This document shows positions 26,695-36,509 of a stretch of DNA of 64,000 nucleotides, piece by piece; position 1 is the stretch's first letter, and the number at the start of each line of letters is the position of its first letter. The notes under the pieces were generated by a model, which saw nothing but the letters and a program-made list of their open reading frames with translations, did no database searches and was not told the origin of the DNA. The position numbers were made by a program, and so were the translations under genes. The DNA is from Dyadobacter frigoris (GTDB taxonomy: Bacteria > Bacteroidota > Bacteroidia > Cytophagales > Spirosomataceae), in contig NZ_SZVO01000006.1 in assembly GCF_005280585.1 (NCBI RefSeq), positions 1-64,000 on the forward strand, read 5' to 3'.

Positions 26695-29613
26695 ATGCCT
26701 TCATTTCTCAACAAAGTTGCCAGTCACATTTTAGAACAAAACGGTACTTTACTGGACCGGATCACGGTTGTTGTACCTACAAGGCGCGCAGCTTTTTTTG
26801 TCATGCAGGAGTTGGCCAATGAAACAACAAAGGCGGTGATGAGCCCGAAAGTGGAAGCTGTTGACGATTTTGTTGAAAGTATCTGTACCCTGGAAATTGA
26901 GGATCCCGTTCACTTGTTTTTTGAATTATACGAAACTTTCAAAACCATAGATCCGGATGTTCAGTTTGACAGGTTTATGGGTTGGGCATCGGTTTTATTA
27001 AGTGATCTTGATAAAATTGATCAGTATCTGGTGAATACAAATTATCTGTTTGACTACTTATCCGAAGCCAAAGCGCTTACCCGCTGGCAGGAAAACTTAC
27101 CTGATGGAAAAACTTTAAAAAACAGCAGCGGAAGCAAACAATACTTTTCTCTTTTTGAAAATATAAAAACGGTTTACAGTACTTTTCGCGCGCGACTTTT
27201 AAAAAACGGGAAAGCGTATCGTGGCATGGCTTACCGTCAGCTGGCCGAAGATGTCGACAATCTTTTGCTGCAACGCACGGATTATGACAAGATCTATTTC
27301 GCCGGATTTAATGCATTTACGGAATCCGAAAAAAGGGTTGTAACAGCCCTGGTAAAAGCCGGCAGAGCAGAGGTGTTATGGGACACGGACGAATATTACA
27401 TGTCGGAAAACACAGGCGTGGAAGCCGGAAAAAGTCTGCGTGAATACCAGAAACTGAAAATATTTGGAGACTGGAACTGGACAGAAGATAATCTGTTGTC
27501 AACAAAAAAGGCTATTACCGTTTACGGCGTTCCGAATGCAACCCTTCAGACAAAAGTAGCCGGCCAGCTTTATGCGGCTATGAAAAAGGGCGACAATCCG
27601 TCTGTGCCGATACCTACCGCCATTGTGCTTGCGGATGAAAATCTTTTGCTTCCGATGTTATATTCGTTGGATGAAGGCGTTACAGATCTCAATATTACCA
27701 TGGGTTTGTCGCTGCGTAATTCAATGCTTTATACGCTTATCGACAGCGTTTTTGAGTTGCAGCAAAACGTTGTGGAATTCAGGAATAAAAGCGGGCGAAA
27801 TATTCGTATTCCTAAATTCAACCACAAATCCATTAACAAAGTACTGAATCACCCTTTCATCCGGCATTACGAACACGCGGTTTTACGACCATTGCTGACA
27901 GAGAAAACAAATACCATCATTCAGGAAACGCTATGGCAGATTACGGATGGAAACAGGGTTTATTTAAGTTCGGATGAACTGATGGAATTGGGACAGGGTA
28001 ATGCTTTGTTCAAAATCCTTTTCACCCATTGGCCAAAAAATAATTCAAAGTTAGTTATCCAGACATTTTATGGTCTGATCGATATTCTTCGGGAGGTTTA
28101 TAAAGAATACAAAAACGCACTGGAAACGGAGTATTTGTATCTTTTCTATACATTATTAAAACAATTCGAACAAACACTGGAAGACCGGCCGGAAGTGATT
28201 ACACTGAAAACGCTGCGTTCTTTTATGTTTGAACTGATCCGTCAGACAAGAATTCCATTTAGCGGCGAGCCTATAAGTTCCCTGCAAATTCTTGGTATGC
28301 TGGAAACCCGTGCGCTGGATTTTGAAAGAATTATTATTCTTTCCGTTAACGAAGGCATACTTCCGCAAGCCAAACGCCAGAATTCACTTATTCCTTTTGA
28401 TGCCGCACAAACCGTTGGTTTGCCTACGCACCAGCATCAGGAAGCTGTGATGTCTTATCATTTTTACAGATTATTGCAGCGCGCCTCAGAAATCCATATG
28501 CTTTATACAAGCACCAATGATGCGCCAGGCGGAGGAGAAAAAAGTCGTTTCATACAGCAAGTGGAGTTTGAACTGGCTCAGTATAATCCTGATATCATGA
28601 TTGAAAACAAAACAGTTTCCTTTCAAACCGTTGCAAGTGAAAACCTTAACGAAGATGTTCCGAAAGATGCTGCGATGCTTCTTGCAATCCGAAATTATCT
28701 TTCTGGCAAAGGCCTCTATCCTACCCATTTAAATGAGCTGATCCGCTGTTCCATGCAGTTTTATCTCAAACATATTGTTGGCGTTCAGGAAGCTGAGGAT
28801 GTGGAAGAAGAGCTTGGCATGGACAAAATCGGGACATGGCTTCATGCCAGTCTGGAAAACCTGGATCAGGCATTTTTTCTGGAAGGGAAAGATCCTTCGA
28901 ACGATCAGATTAAATTGGTTTTGAGAGAAGAATTTGACCGGTTATTCAAAGGTTATATCACAGATCTTGGATTGAACAAAATCTATTACGAAGTTGGTGA
29001 ACAGCAGATTCTTACCTTTCTAAATCATCAGATAAAACAAACGCCAAGAAAGAAAATACTGGCAGCGGAACAACCGTTACGCACTGAACTTAATCTGGTT
29101 CTGCAAAATGAAAATACGCTGGTTCGTATTGGGGGCAAAATTGACCGGATTGAGCTCGATGAAAATGAGCGCACGCTTTATGTGATGGACTACAAAACCG
29201 GCAGTGTAGAACTTACCGGAAAACAAAAAGTGGCTGATCCGTTACGAAAAGAGGAAATTATCCTGGCCGATCCTGACCGGAAGGCTGGCTACGTGCGCCA
29301 ACTCTGGATGTATGAATACCTGATGTATCGCAAAATGCAGGATGAAAAAGGACTGAATATCGGTGGCAAAATATATGAGTTTGGCCAATATCTGATAAAA
29401 TCCGGATTTTATTCCTTCCGTGACCCTACTAACCTGATTGCTAATCCGCTGGAGTTGACAGAAGGTTTGGATGCTATTCATTTTATCCAGAAATCGGAGC
29501 GGATTCTGACTGAAATATTGAACAATCTTCTTGACCCGGCAATTCCTTTCAAAAAAACGGAAGATTTAAATGTTTGTACTTATTGTGATTTTGTAGGTAT
29601 CTGCGGAAGATAA
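26695..29613 (+). CDS. AddB-like PD-(D/E)XK nuclease of recombination repair
   Basis: A 972-residue protein with the AddB/RexB plan: an N-terminal inactivated helicase-like half (ITVVVPTRRAAFFV, no Walker lysine) and a C-terminal RecB-type nuclease with the D-YKTG site near 830 (YVMDYKTG). It closes with a cysteine cluster (CTYCDFVGICGR) that likely holds an iron-sulfur cluster with an earlier cysteine near residue 680 (RCSMQF). AddAB resects double-strand breaks for RecA loading. The AddA helicase partner is not in this window. Transcribed alone, about 165 bp after the porin. Confidence 0.85.
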   Translation: MPSFLNKVASHILEQNGTLLDRITVVVPTRRAAFFVMQELANETTKAVMSPKVEAVDDFVESICTLEIEDPVHLFFELYETFKTIDPDVQFDRFMGWASVLLSDLDKIDQYLVNTNYLFDYLSEAKALTRWQENLPDGKTLKNSSGSKQYFSLFENIKTVYSTFRARLLKNGKAYRGMAYRQLAEDVDNLLLQRTDYDKIYFAGFNAFTESEKRVVTALVKAGRAEVLWDTDEYYMSENTGVEAGKSLREYQKLKIFGDWNWTEDNLLSTKKAITVYGVPNATLQTKVAGQLYAAMKKGDNPSVPIPTAIVLADENLLLPMLYSLDEGVTDLNITMGLSLRNSMLYTLIDSVFELQQNVVEFRNKSGRNIRIPKFNHKSINKVLNHPFIRHYEHAVLRPLLTEKTNTIIQETLWQITDGNRVYLSSDELMELGQGNALFKILFTHWPKNNSKLVIQTFYGLIDILREVYKEYKNALETEYLYLFYTLLKQFEQTLEDRPEVITLKTLRSFMFELIRQTRIPFSGEPISSLQILGMLETRALDFERIIILSVNEGILPQAKRQNSLIPFDAAQTVGLPTHQHQEAVMSYHFYRLLQRASEIHMLYTSTNDAPGGGEKSRFIQQVEFELAQYNPDIMIENKTVSFQTVASENLNEDVPKDAAMLLAIRNYLSGKGLYPTHLNELIRCSMQFYLKHIVGVQEAEDVEEELGMDKIGTWLHASLENLDQAFFLEGKDPSNDQIKLVLREEFDRLFKGYITDLGLNKIYYEVGEQQILTFLNHQIKQTPRKKILAAEQPLRTELNLVLQNENTLVRIGGKIDRIELDENERTLYVMDYKTGSVELTGKQKVADPLRKEEIILADPDRKAGYVRQLWMYEYLMYRKMQDEKGLNIGGKIYEFGQYLIKSGFYSFRDPTNLIANPLELTEGLDAIHFIQKSERILTEILNNLLDPAIPFKKTEDLNVCTYCDFVGICGR

Positions 29614-29619
29614 AACGTT

Positions 29620-29820
29620 TCAGGATTTAACTGGTTCCGGCTCGTTGTCAAGTAGATATCGTCTGCGAATGTCGTTAATAAGAAATTTTTTCTGAGCTGT
29701 AAAACTATCAGGATGCATGGTCTGGAAAATGCTTTCCCATTCCAGAAACCGCGTCTGATCCGCCTTTTTAAAAGCGGCACTATCAATTTTTTTTACTTTC
29801 AGATATTCTTCAAATTCCAT
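29620..29820 (-). CDS. Small conserved-looking protein, 66 aa
   Basis: A 66-codon ATG frame, convergent with the AddB-like gene (stops 7 bp apart). The product is charged and helical (MEFEEYLKVKKIDSAAFKKAD, then LEWESIFQTMHPDSF, KKFLINDIRRRYLL). Composition and third-base pattern look genuine, and it fills the gap neatly. I do not know a function. Confidence 0.65.
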   Translation of the reverse strand: MEFEEYLKVKKIDSAAFKKADQTRFLEWESIFQTMHPDSFTAQKKFLINDIRRRYLLDNEPEPVKS

Positions 29821-29930
29821 TTACGATCTCCCGGATATATTATTTATGAGGCAAGTTCAGAATTTAAAGATACAGAAAATTGATCTGAAACCGGTTTAGC
29901 AATTGAATTTTTCTTAGTATCGGATTGACT

Positions 29931-30287
29931 TTAATTTTTGCCTCCCTCGCTCCTTCTCATAGGCATGGCGTCAATTTTTCCAAATAAATCCTGACGAGAA
30001 ACGAAATTTCCAGACCGATATTTTTCACCTCCATCGCGCCCTATCAAGATAAAAGTATAAGGATCCGATTCTTTAATTTTCCATTTTTTGAACTGATCCG
30101 CATTTTCAGCAGATTGTTTAAAAAACAAAAACTTGATATCCGGTTCCTTCATTCCCACTTCATTTTTATCAAATTCAGACAACTGCTTTTGAAGAAGAAC
30201 TTTACTATCCTCTTTGTAAAAAAGTAATACTTGTCTGGGCTGAACAGTAGTCATGAATAGGAAAATTAGTTGGAAGAGGAGTAGCAT
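29931..30287 (-). CDS. DUF4174 domain protein
   Basis: 118 residues with a hydrophobic N-terminus (MLLLFQLIFLFMTTVQ) that is a signal peptide or anchor. A thioredoxin-like DUF4174 domain follows: PRQVLLFYKEDS, YTFILIGRDGGEKYRS and the terminal LFGKIDAMPMRR characteristic of the family. No CxxC is present, so it is not a classic thiol oxidoreductase. Family function is unknown; the protein is probably periplasmic. It is separated by about 110 bp from the 66-aa gene. Confidence 0.8.
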   Translation of the reverse strand: MLLLFQLIFLFMTTVQPRQVLLFYKEDSKVLLQKQLSEFDKNEVGMKEPDIKFLFFKQSAENADQFKKWKIKESDPYTFILIGRDGGEKYRSGNFVSRQDLFGKIDAMPMRRSEGGKN

Positions 30288-30349
30288 GGCTGGGATTAGG
30301 TTTTTCTTTTGAAATAGAAAATATCATTCCAACGATATTCATTTCAATG

Positions 30350-31375
30350 TCAATTACTTCTCAGCACGTCGCCGAGAAAAGCCCTGTATCTTTTCAATCT
30401 ATTTATAACTGCCTCTTTGTCAATAATAGAATCACTTGGCCCAAGCCAAGTCTCACTTTCGATAACAGCAACCGTCATTGCATTACCAATTCCCAGAGAT
30501 TTTGGTTTTTGAATTTCATTTATTTTCAGAATTTCTGCTTTATCAAAAATTATCTTACCTAACGCATTTCGAAGAAATTTCAACTTGGTTCTGTCCTTTT
30601 CGCTATCGTCTGTATTAATTTTAAAGCAAAGCCTACCCTGTTCAATTTGTAAGTAAACCGAATGGCCATTCCATCTGTCGTTAATAGCAGGTATAAAATA
30701 GGCGTTCCAAAAACCTGATCCATCTCGACGATTCACAAAGCTCCAATTTAAATCTGAAAATTGAGTTTCTAAAAATTCATAAAATCCAATCCAATAATCT
30801 TCAGTCCAGGAATAAATTATTGAGCTATTGAAAGCTTTATATCCGTCGTCCAATCTAATTAATCTCGATTTGAAGTCAAGAAATATATTGTTTGAAATAT
30901 TTTCATGTCTTTTAAAAATATTGATAAAATCCTTTCTTATAAAACTTTTAAAGTTAGAAAGTCCAGAGTTCATCTCAATAATGGACTCACTTCCTGTTTT
31001 AAGATATATATAAATTGACTTAAACTTTGTTTCTAGTGCATGCAACTCTCCATGTTCTTCATATTTTACTAATTGTTTCCCATGCTGTTTTGAGAAAATC
31101 TTATCTTCAATAATAATAAAGTAGCTATTTTCAGTGGTAGAAACCTCAGCCCAAATATCAATGTTATCCTTCTGCCTTCCAGCTTTAACTTTCTCAATTG
31201 AAGAAATTGAATCCTGACTTTGCTTTGCAATAAGTTGTTTAACAAAATCCTGTCCGCAAGCGCAAAGTAACGGGTCGTATTTTTTATTTTCAGGATCTGC
31301 CCATTTAAGAAGCCAAACTATAAAAGCATCCTGGTGTAATTCCTTCGTAGCAATGTCAAAAATATTAGGTATCAT
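30350..31375 (-). CDS. PD-(D/E)XK nuclease-family protein
   Basis: 341 residues resembling the PDDEXK_4 family (PF14281). The N-terminus NIFDIATKELHQDAFIVWLL is the family's opening block, and the nuclease core reads D-I-W near 95 (DNIDIWAEV) with E-D-K in IIIEDKIF near 112-116. The rest is an extended C-terminal domain of unknown role. These proteins are often linked with phage or plasmid defence but are poorly characterised. It stands alone among core genes. No partner methylase or toxin is adjacent. Confidence 0.8.
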   Translation of the reverse strand: MIPNIFDIATKELHQDAFIVWLLKWADPENKKYDPLLCACGQDFVKQLIAKQSQDSISSIEKVKAGRQKDNIDIWAEVSTTENSYFIIIEDKIFSKQHGKQLVKYEEHGELHALETKFKSIYIYLKTGSESIIEMNSGLSNFKSFIRKDFINIFKRHENISNNIFLDFKSRLIRLDDGYKAFNSSIIYSWTEDYWIGFYEFLETQFSDLNWSFVNRRDGSGFWNAYFIPAINDRWNGHSVYLQIEQGRLCFKINTDDSEKDRTKLKFLRNALGKIIFDKAEILKINEIQKPKSLGIGNAMTVAVIESETWLGPSDSIIDKEAVINRLKRYRAFLGDVLRSN

Positions 31376-31481
31376 ATTTAAGGAGAGTTAGTATCAAACA
31401 CATAAACGATATGTAGCCAAGTTCTCCTTATCCCAAGGAAAATTTGTTTTACATTAAATCAATAAACAGATTTTATAACCA

Positions 31482-31513
31482 CAAAAAAAGCCCGGCAGAA
31501 ATTCCACCAGGCT
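31482..31513 (-). terminator. Terminator of the small lipoprotein gene
   Basis: On the minus strand, a 25-nt hairpin (AGCCTGGTGG arm, closing with CCGGGCT, including G-U pairs) is followed by seven T. It is placed 24 bp past the stop at 31537. Confidence 0.75.
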
Positions 31514-31536
31514 CCAAATTTATCTTCAATAAACTA

Positions 31537-32013
31537 CTATTTTTTCTTAAATTCAAGATAAGCTTCTTCCTTAACACCAGTCGACGAAGTTGTGTAATCA
31601 AGTGTAATATTAAGCTGAGCTTTTCCAGCTGCGTTTGTAACTTTTGTGGCTACTCCCTGAAGACGTTGCCTTAATGCATTTTGAGTTGTTTGCTGAACAT
31701 CTACCACCTCATCAATGGTAAAGCTATCTTCCGCAGTCGCTTTCACATTTACCAAAGGAAAAATCTGAACTGCTGTTATTACGGTTCCGGATACTGCCAC
31801 TTTTATACTTTTTGTATAATTAATCGCTAAGATATTTTTTTCTGTTGTAGTAATGTCCCAATCCTGAACTGTTGTTGTAATCCCATCCACGGTTGTTGTA
31901 TTATAACTTCCAACAAATCCAGGAGCAAAATCCGGATCAACAGCAGCATCCTTGTCCTTATCCTTACAGGAAACCAGAAATACGATCAGACATAAAACAA
32001 GTAATTTTCTCAT
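31537..32013 (-). CDS. Putative lipoprotein, unknown function
   Basis: 158 residues from the ATG at 32011-32013; a TTG two codons earlier is possible. A lipoprotein signal (MRKLLVLCLIVFLVSCKDKDKD) has its lipobox cysteine at 16. The mature part is rich in threonine and beta-branched residues (VDGITTTVQDWDITTTEKN), suggesting a small beta-sheet domain. It resembles lipocalin-like extracellular proteins of Bacteroidota, but I cannot name the family. It has its own terminator. Confidence 0.75.
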   Translation of the reverse strand: MRKLLVLCLIVFLVSCKDKDKDAAVDPDFAPGFVGSYNTTTVDGITTTVQDWDITTTEKNILAINYTKSIKVAVSGTVITAVQIFPLVNVKATAEDSFTIDEVVDVQQTTQNALRQRLQGVATKVTNAAGKAQLNITLDYTTSSTGVKEEAYLEFKKK

Positions 32014-32143
32014 GCTCAAAATTTAGTATAGTTTATGATGCAAATGTAAATACACAGTTATAACATTCCACATATAACGGTAATATTATCAAATATGCAT
32101 AAGCATTAAAATAATTTTATTATTCCAAATTCAAATATTATCA

Positions 32144-33097
32144 TTAAAAGGGTAATTTGCCCAAATCCACATTTCCACCTGAAATGATGATTCCCACCTT
32201 TTTACCCTTAAAAATTTCCGGGTTTTTAAATACTGCTGCCAACACAACCGCGCCGGAAGGCTCTACAACAATCTTCATCCGCTCCCACATCAATTGCATC
32301 GCTGCAATAATCTCCTCATCAGAAACGGTAAAAATATCTTTCACATATTTCCGGATAATTTCCAGCGTCTTATCTCCCAAAGGGGTTAGTAAACCATCTG
32401 CGATCGTTTTTACAAAAGGTGCTTTTTCTATTTTTCCACTTTTAAACGAAAGAATTGCGTCGGCTGCTCCTTCCGGTTCTCCGGCAAAAACTTCTGTACC
32501 CGGAGAAAAATAATGTGCAGACAAAGATGTCCCGCTTAGCAAACCGCCGCCGCCAACGGGCGCGATGATTGCATCAAGTTTAAAATCCAAATCTTCAATA
32601 AGTTCTTTGGAAGAAGTTGCCTGGCCGGCTATTACCTCGTAATTGTTGAAAGGATGAATGAAAGTCGCTCCGGTATTTTCGACAATTTTATCCACCGCTC
32701 CCTGACGTTCCTCCGGCGTATTCTTACAAAAAGTAACTTCTGCACCGTAACCCTTTACCGCATTTATCTTAACCGAAGGCGAATTTTCAGGCATAACGAT
32801 ATATGCTTTCGCCCCAACCTTCGCCGCTGCAAAAGCTATGGCCTGTGCATGATTTCCGGATGAATGCGTAGTAACGCCATTTTTCAATTGTTCTGAAGAA
32901 AGTGACAAAATAGCATTAAGTCCACCACGTGCCTTAAAAGCGCCGATTTTTTGAAAGTTTTCACATTTAAAATAAAGCTCCGCTCCTGATAGCTGATTGA
33001 GAAATTGTGATGTCAGAATAGGTGTTCTGTGAATATATGGCGTAATGAGTGTGTGAGCCTTTTCGATTACTTCTTTTCCCGGAATACTTTCGCTCAT
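32144..33097 (-). CDS. Threonine dehydratase/serine racemase-like PLP enzyme
   Basis: 317 residues of the fold-type II PLP family. PLP-lysine K55 is in GAFKARGG, the phosphate-side SSGNHAQA is near 79-86 and the glycine loop GGGGLLSG is near 177. There is no C-terminal ACT regulatory domain, so it is like the catabolic threonine dehydratase, serine racemase or hydroxyaspartate dehydratase group rather than IlvA. The reaction is beta-elimination of ammonia from a hydroxy-amino acid or racemisation of serine. Transcribed divergently from the acyl-CoA ligase with 149 bp between. Confidence 0.88.
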   Translation of the reverse strand: MSESIPGKEVIEKAHTLITPYIHRTPILTSQFLNQLSGAELYFKCENFQKIGAFKARGGLNAILSLSSEQLKNGVTTHSSGNHAQAIAFAAAKVGAKAYIVMPENSPSVKINAVKGYGAEVTFCKNTPEERQGAVDKIVENTGATFIHPFNNYEVIAGQATSSKELIEDLDFKLDAIIAPVGGGGLLSGTSLSAHYFSPGTEVFAGEPEGAADAILSFKSGKIEKAPFVKTIADGLLTPLGDKTLEIIRKYVKDIFTVSDEEIIAAMQLMWERMKIVVEPSGAVVLAAVFKNPEIFKGKKVGIIISGGNVDLGKLPF

Positions 33098-33246
33098 AAT
33101 ATGGTTAATGTTACGTTTTTTCTTTTATTTTTACAATTATCAATAAAGCTCAAATCAGAATTTGAAACAATACTTATTCTGATTTGTACCCGACAAGTAA
33201 CTCTTAGCGAATATTTACGGACACAGGCCTTAAAAGTACCAAAATT

Positions 33247-34914
33247 ATGATTCAAACCCGATTAATACCGCGTACTTCCTCTGCATACGATTCTCCATTG
33301 CTGATAAAAACTTTGCTTGCCCAAACTTTAAAATACAATCCGCAAAGGGAAATTATATACCGGAACATTTTCCGAATGAATTATTTTGAATTTAACTGTC
33401 GTGTCCGCCGACTTGCTAACCTGTTTTCAAATCTTGGTATTAAACCCGGCGATATGATTGGTGTGATGGACTGGGATTCGCACCGGTATCTTGAATGCTT
33501 TTTCGCAGTCCCGGCTTACGGAGCTATTCTGCACACGATTAATGTCCGGCTTTCTCCCGCCCAGATTTTATATACGATCAATCATGCCGAGGATAAAATC
33601 ATTCTTGTGCACGAAGATTTTGCGCCCATACTTGAAGCAATCAAAGATAAAATCACAGCCGATACCAAATTTATCATCCTCAGCGATAAAGTTTATGAGG
33701 ATAAGAATGCTGAAATTATAAAAACCGGTTTTCCAAGTGAAGGCGAATATGAAAATCTGCTTTCCCGCCAAAGTGAATTGTATGAATTTCCTGATTTTGA
33801 CGAAAATACCTGGGCTACCACATTTTATACCACAGGTACAACCGGCGAACCCAAAGGTGTTTATTTCTCGCATCGACAATTGTTCATGCACACGATGGGA
33901 TTAATTTCCTATTTCTGCGGGTACCGCGCACTTCCCTTTTCTGATCAGGATGTGTATATGCCGCTGACACCACTTTTTCATGTTCATGCCTGGGGATTTC
34001 CGTTCGTGGCTACTATGTTGAACAACAAACAGGTTTATCCCGGCCGTTATGAACCGGATATGCTGGCGAAATTACTTTCAGAACATCAGGTTACGCTTTC
34101 ACACTGTGTGCCGACAATCCTGAATATGGTTATTAATTGTGAAACTGCGAAGGTGACGGATCTTTCAAAATGGAAAGTTTTAATCGGAGGTTCTGCGCTT
34201 ACAACCGGTTTGGCAAAAGCAGCAAGAACCATGGGAATAACCGTCTCAGCTGGTTATGGAATGTCCGAAACCGCTCCAGTATTATCCGTAGCGCACCTGA
34301 ATGACGCGCAGCAAAACCTTTCCGAAGAAGAAGAATTGAGTTACCGGATCAAAGCCGGAAGAATTACGCCATTTGTTGAATTACGGATTATCGATGACGC
34401 AGGTAACTTCCTTCCGCATGACGGAAAATCCGTAGGCGAAATTGTGGGCCGGGGTCCATGGATGACACAGGGTTATTTCAAAGATCCTGAAAACTCAGAG
34501 AAACTTTGGGGTAACGGTTGGTTACATACGGGCGATGTCGGGTCCATTGATGAGGAATATTATCTGACAATTTCTGACCGGGTAAAGGATGTTATTAAAA
34601 CAGGCGGCGAGTGGGTTTCTTCACTTGATATTGAAAATTTATTGTCGCAGATTGAAGGTGTAGGAGAAGTTGCCGTAGTAGGTTTGCCGGATGTGCGCTG
34701 GGGAGAAAGACCGCAGGCTCTTATCGTGCTGAAACCTGCTTTCCTAAATATTCTGACGCCCGAAATGATCAAAAATAAAATGCAAAAGGATGTAGAATCC
34801 GGAAAGATCAAAAAATGGTACGTCCCCGACAAGATTATTTTTGTAACCGAAATCCCTAAAACAAGCGTTGGGAAAATTGATAAGAAAAAGATAAGGAAAG
34901 AATTAAGTGAATAA
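33247..34914 (+). CDS. Fatty acid-CoA ligase, AMP-forming
   Basis: 555 residues of the ANL adenylating superfamily. The AMP/P-loop motif TFYTTGTTGEPKG is near 193-205, with YGMSETAP near 338, LHTGDVG near 427 and the hinge region DRVKDVIKTGGEW. The catalytic C-terminal lysine is in TSVGKIDKK. It activates a fatty or aryl acid to its CoA thioester; resemblance is to medium/long-chain acyl-CoA synthetases of the AlkK type. No neighbouring beta-oxidation genes specify the substrate. Confidence 0.9.
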   Translation: MIQTRLIPRTSSAYDSPLLIKTLLAQTLKYNPQREIIYRNIFRMNYFEFNCRVRRLANLFSNLGIKPGDMIGVMDWDSHRYLECFFAVPAYGAILHTINVRLSPAQILYTINHAEDKIILVHEDFAPILEAIKDKITADTKFIILSDKVYEDKNAEIIKTGFPSEGEYENLLSRQSELYEFPDFDENTWATTFYTTGTTGEPKGVYFSHRQLFMHTMGLISYFCGYRALPFSDQDVYMPLTPLFHVHAWGFPFVATMLNNKQVYPGRYEPDMLAKLLSEHQVTLSHCVPTILNMVINCETAKVTDLSKWKVLIGGSALTTGLAKAARTMGITVSAGYGMSETAPVLSVAHLNDAQQNLSEEEELSYRIKAGRITPFVELRIIDDAGNFLPHDGKSVGEIVGRGPWMTQGYFKDPENSEKLWGNGWLHTGDVGSIDEEYYLTISDRVKDVIKTGGEWVSSLDIENLLSQIEGVGEVAVVGLPDVRWGERPQALIVLKPAFLNILTPEMIKNKMQKDVESGKIKKWYVPDKIIFVTEIPKTSVGKIDKKKIRKELSE

Positions 34915-34943
34915 AACAAAGAAAACCTAAGAAAAATCAATAC

Positions 34944-34984
34944 CAGGATTTTGTCGAAATTAACCTGTTTCCGACAAAATCCTG
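34944..34984. terminator. Hairpin between convergent genes
   Basis: A perfect 13-bp inverted repeat (CAGGATTTTGTCG at 34944-34956, complement at 34972-34984) lies 30 bp past the ligase stop. No long T tract follows, so its termination strength is uncertain. Confidence 0.55.
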
Positions 34985-34995
34985 ATTATAATAAT

Positions 34996-35080
34996 TGACC
35001 ACTAAATGACTATTCCCTGACAATTAAATGACCACTTTTTGCCAATAACTGACAACCAAATGAACGCCTCCTGACAAAAC
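34996..35080. repeat. Short degenerate TGAC-type tandem motif
   Basis: Units beginning TGAC at 34996, 35018, 35049 and 35072 share a TGACnAnnAAATGA-like pattern, with spacings of 22, 31 and 23 bp. It lies between the convergent ligase and serine hydrolase genes. Meaning unknown. Confidence 0.4.
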
Positions 35081-35103
35081 CTGACTCAAATTCAGGCCAC
35101 AAC

Positions 35104-36390
35104 TCATTCCACAACCGCCTGATAAACAAGAACTTTAAATTTATCCTGCATTTCTCCCCAAACGGAGCTTGGATATTTCTGCGTCATAAGTAAAGCCACG
35201 ATTTTATCTTTTGGATCTGCCCAATATGTAGTACCAAAGATTCCTCCCCAGTCAAAAGCTCCTACTGAAACCGGGATTCGGGCCGCTTCTTTTTCTGTTG
35301 CGATAGAAAATCCAAGACCGAATTTATTTTTACCAACGTTCAAATCACCGATCTGGTTTTGTGTCATTAAATGTACAGTAGCAGGACTTAAAATTCGTTT
35401 CCCGTTGTATTGACCTCCATTTACAAAACTTTGCAGAAAGATAGCGTAGTCATAAGCCGTAGAAGTTAGACCCGCTCCTCCTGCATAAAACGTCCCGTTT
35501 TCATTTGGATAATCGTTATTAAAACCAGGTTTGTTTTCCGCCTTGATCGTTTTCCCTTCCTTGTCCTGCGTGTACAATTTTGCCAAACGGTTTTTCTTAT
35601 TTTCCGGTAAATAAAAATACGTGTCTTTCATGCCCAAAGGCTCAAAAATCCGTTCTTTGAAAAAGTCATTCAACGATTTTCCCGACAATATTTCTACCAG
35701 ATAACCAAGCACATCTGAATTCAGTCCATACGTCCAGCGCTCACCGGGTTCATGCACAAGCGGCATTTTACCAAGTTTAGTAATTACTTCTGAGAGTTTG
35801 TAATTGGGTGTTCCAATGCCGCTTGGGATATCATTTTTTGCATAAATGGCAACTGCTTCCTTTGAGCCGATACTTGGATAACTAATTCCTGATGTGTGCG
35901 TTAACAACTGACGAATTGTAATTTCATTTTTCGCCGGTTTGGTGGTATAACTGGAATCCTTTTCATTGAATTTGTCAATAATCTGAGGATTTTTAAACGA
36001 AGAAATATATTTTGAAACCGGGTCGTCCAGTAAAAATTTCCCCTCTTCAAATAAAATCATGGCTGCTGTACTCGTAATCGCTTTTGTCTGGGAAGCAATC
36101 CGGAAAATGGCGTCCTTTTTTAGTGGTGCTTTGGTATCCCAGTCATCGGACCCAAATCCTTTGTAATAAACGATTTTTCCATTCTTAACGATAATCGCAA
36201 CAGAACCCGCAACCTGTTGTTTATCAACATATTCCTGCAAAACTTTATCAATTCTTTTAAGTCTCTCGCTGCTTATACCCACACTTTCCGCCGTCGCTTC
36301 GGCAAGTTGCTGGGCCAGAACCAGTTGGGCAGAAATCAGAAAAAGGAAAACAGTGGTTTTCCAATGGGTAACAGAAAAAATCCGGAGCAT
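35104..36390 (-). CDS. Serine hydrolase, class C beta-lactamase family
   Basis: Start taken at the ATG at 36388-36390 because a signal peptide follows (MLRIFSVTHWKTTVFLFLIS, then LVLAQ); the frame is open 14 codons upstream. About 428 residues. The catalytic SxxK is SQTK in RIASQTKAI, and the second motif is YGLN in WTYGLNSDVLG. A glycine-rich C-terminal block (GAFDWGGIFGTTYWAD) replaces the KTG region. The fold covers beta-lactamases, DD-peptidases and esterases; no antibiotic-resistance role can be claimed. Exported to the periplasm. Confidence 0.88.
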   Translation of the reverse strand: MLRIFSVTHWKTTVFLFLISAQLVLAQQLAEATAESVGISSERLKRIDKVLQEYVDKQQVAGSVAIIVKNGKIVYYKGFGSDDWDTKAPLKKDAIFRIASQTKAITSTAAMILFEEGKFLLDDPVSKYISSFKNPQIIDKFNEKDSSYTTKPAKNEITIRQLLTHTSGISYPSIGSKEAVAIYAKNDIPSGIGTPNYKLSEVITKLGKMPLVHEPGERWTYGLNSDVLGYLVEILSGKSLNDFFKERIFEPLGMKDTYFYLPENKKNRLAKLYTQDKEGKTIKAENKPGFNNDYPNENGTFYAGGAGLTSTAYDYAIFLQSFVNGGQYNGKRILSPATVHLMTQNQIGDLNVGKNKFGLGFSIATEKEAARIPVSVGAFDWGGIFGTTYWADPKDKIVALLMTQKYPSSVWGEMQDKFKVLVYQAVVE

Positions 36391-36451
36391 AGAAGTTAAA
36401 ATCTTTTGGTGAACTGGATAGCAAAATAGCACAAATTATTCATAGTTAAGA

Positions 36452-36483
36452 CAAAAAAGAAGCCCGTCAGAATCTGACGGGCT
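36452..36483 (-). terminator. Terminator of the OmpA-family gene
   Basis: A 10-bp stem (AGCCCGTCAG at 36461-36470, complement at 36474-36483) with a 3-base loop. On the minus strand it is followed by TTCTTTTTTG. It lies 27 bp past the ompA-like stop. Confidence 0.8.
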
Positions 36484-36509
36484 ATAAATCTTTTAAAATT
36501 TGAATTTGA

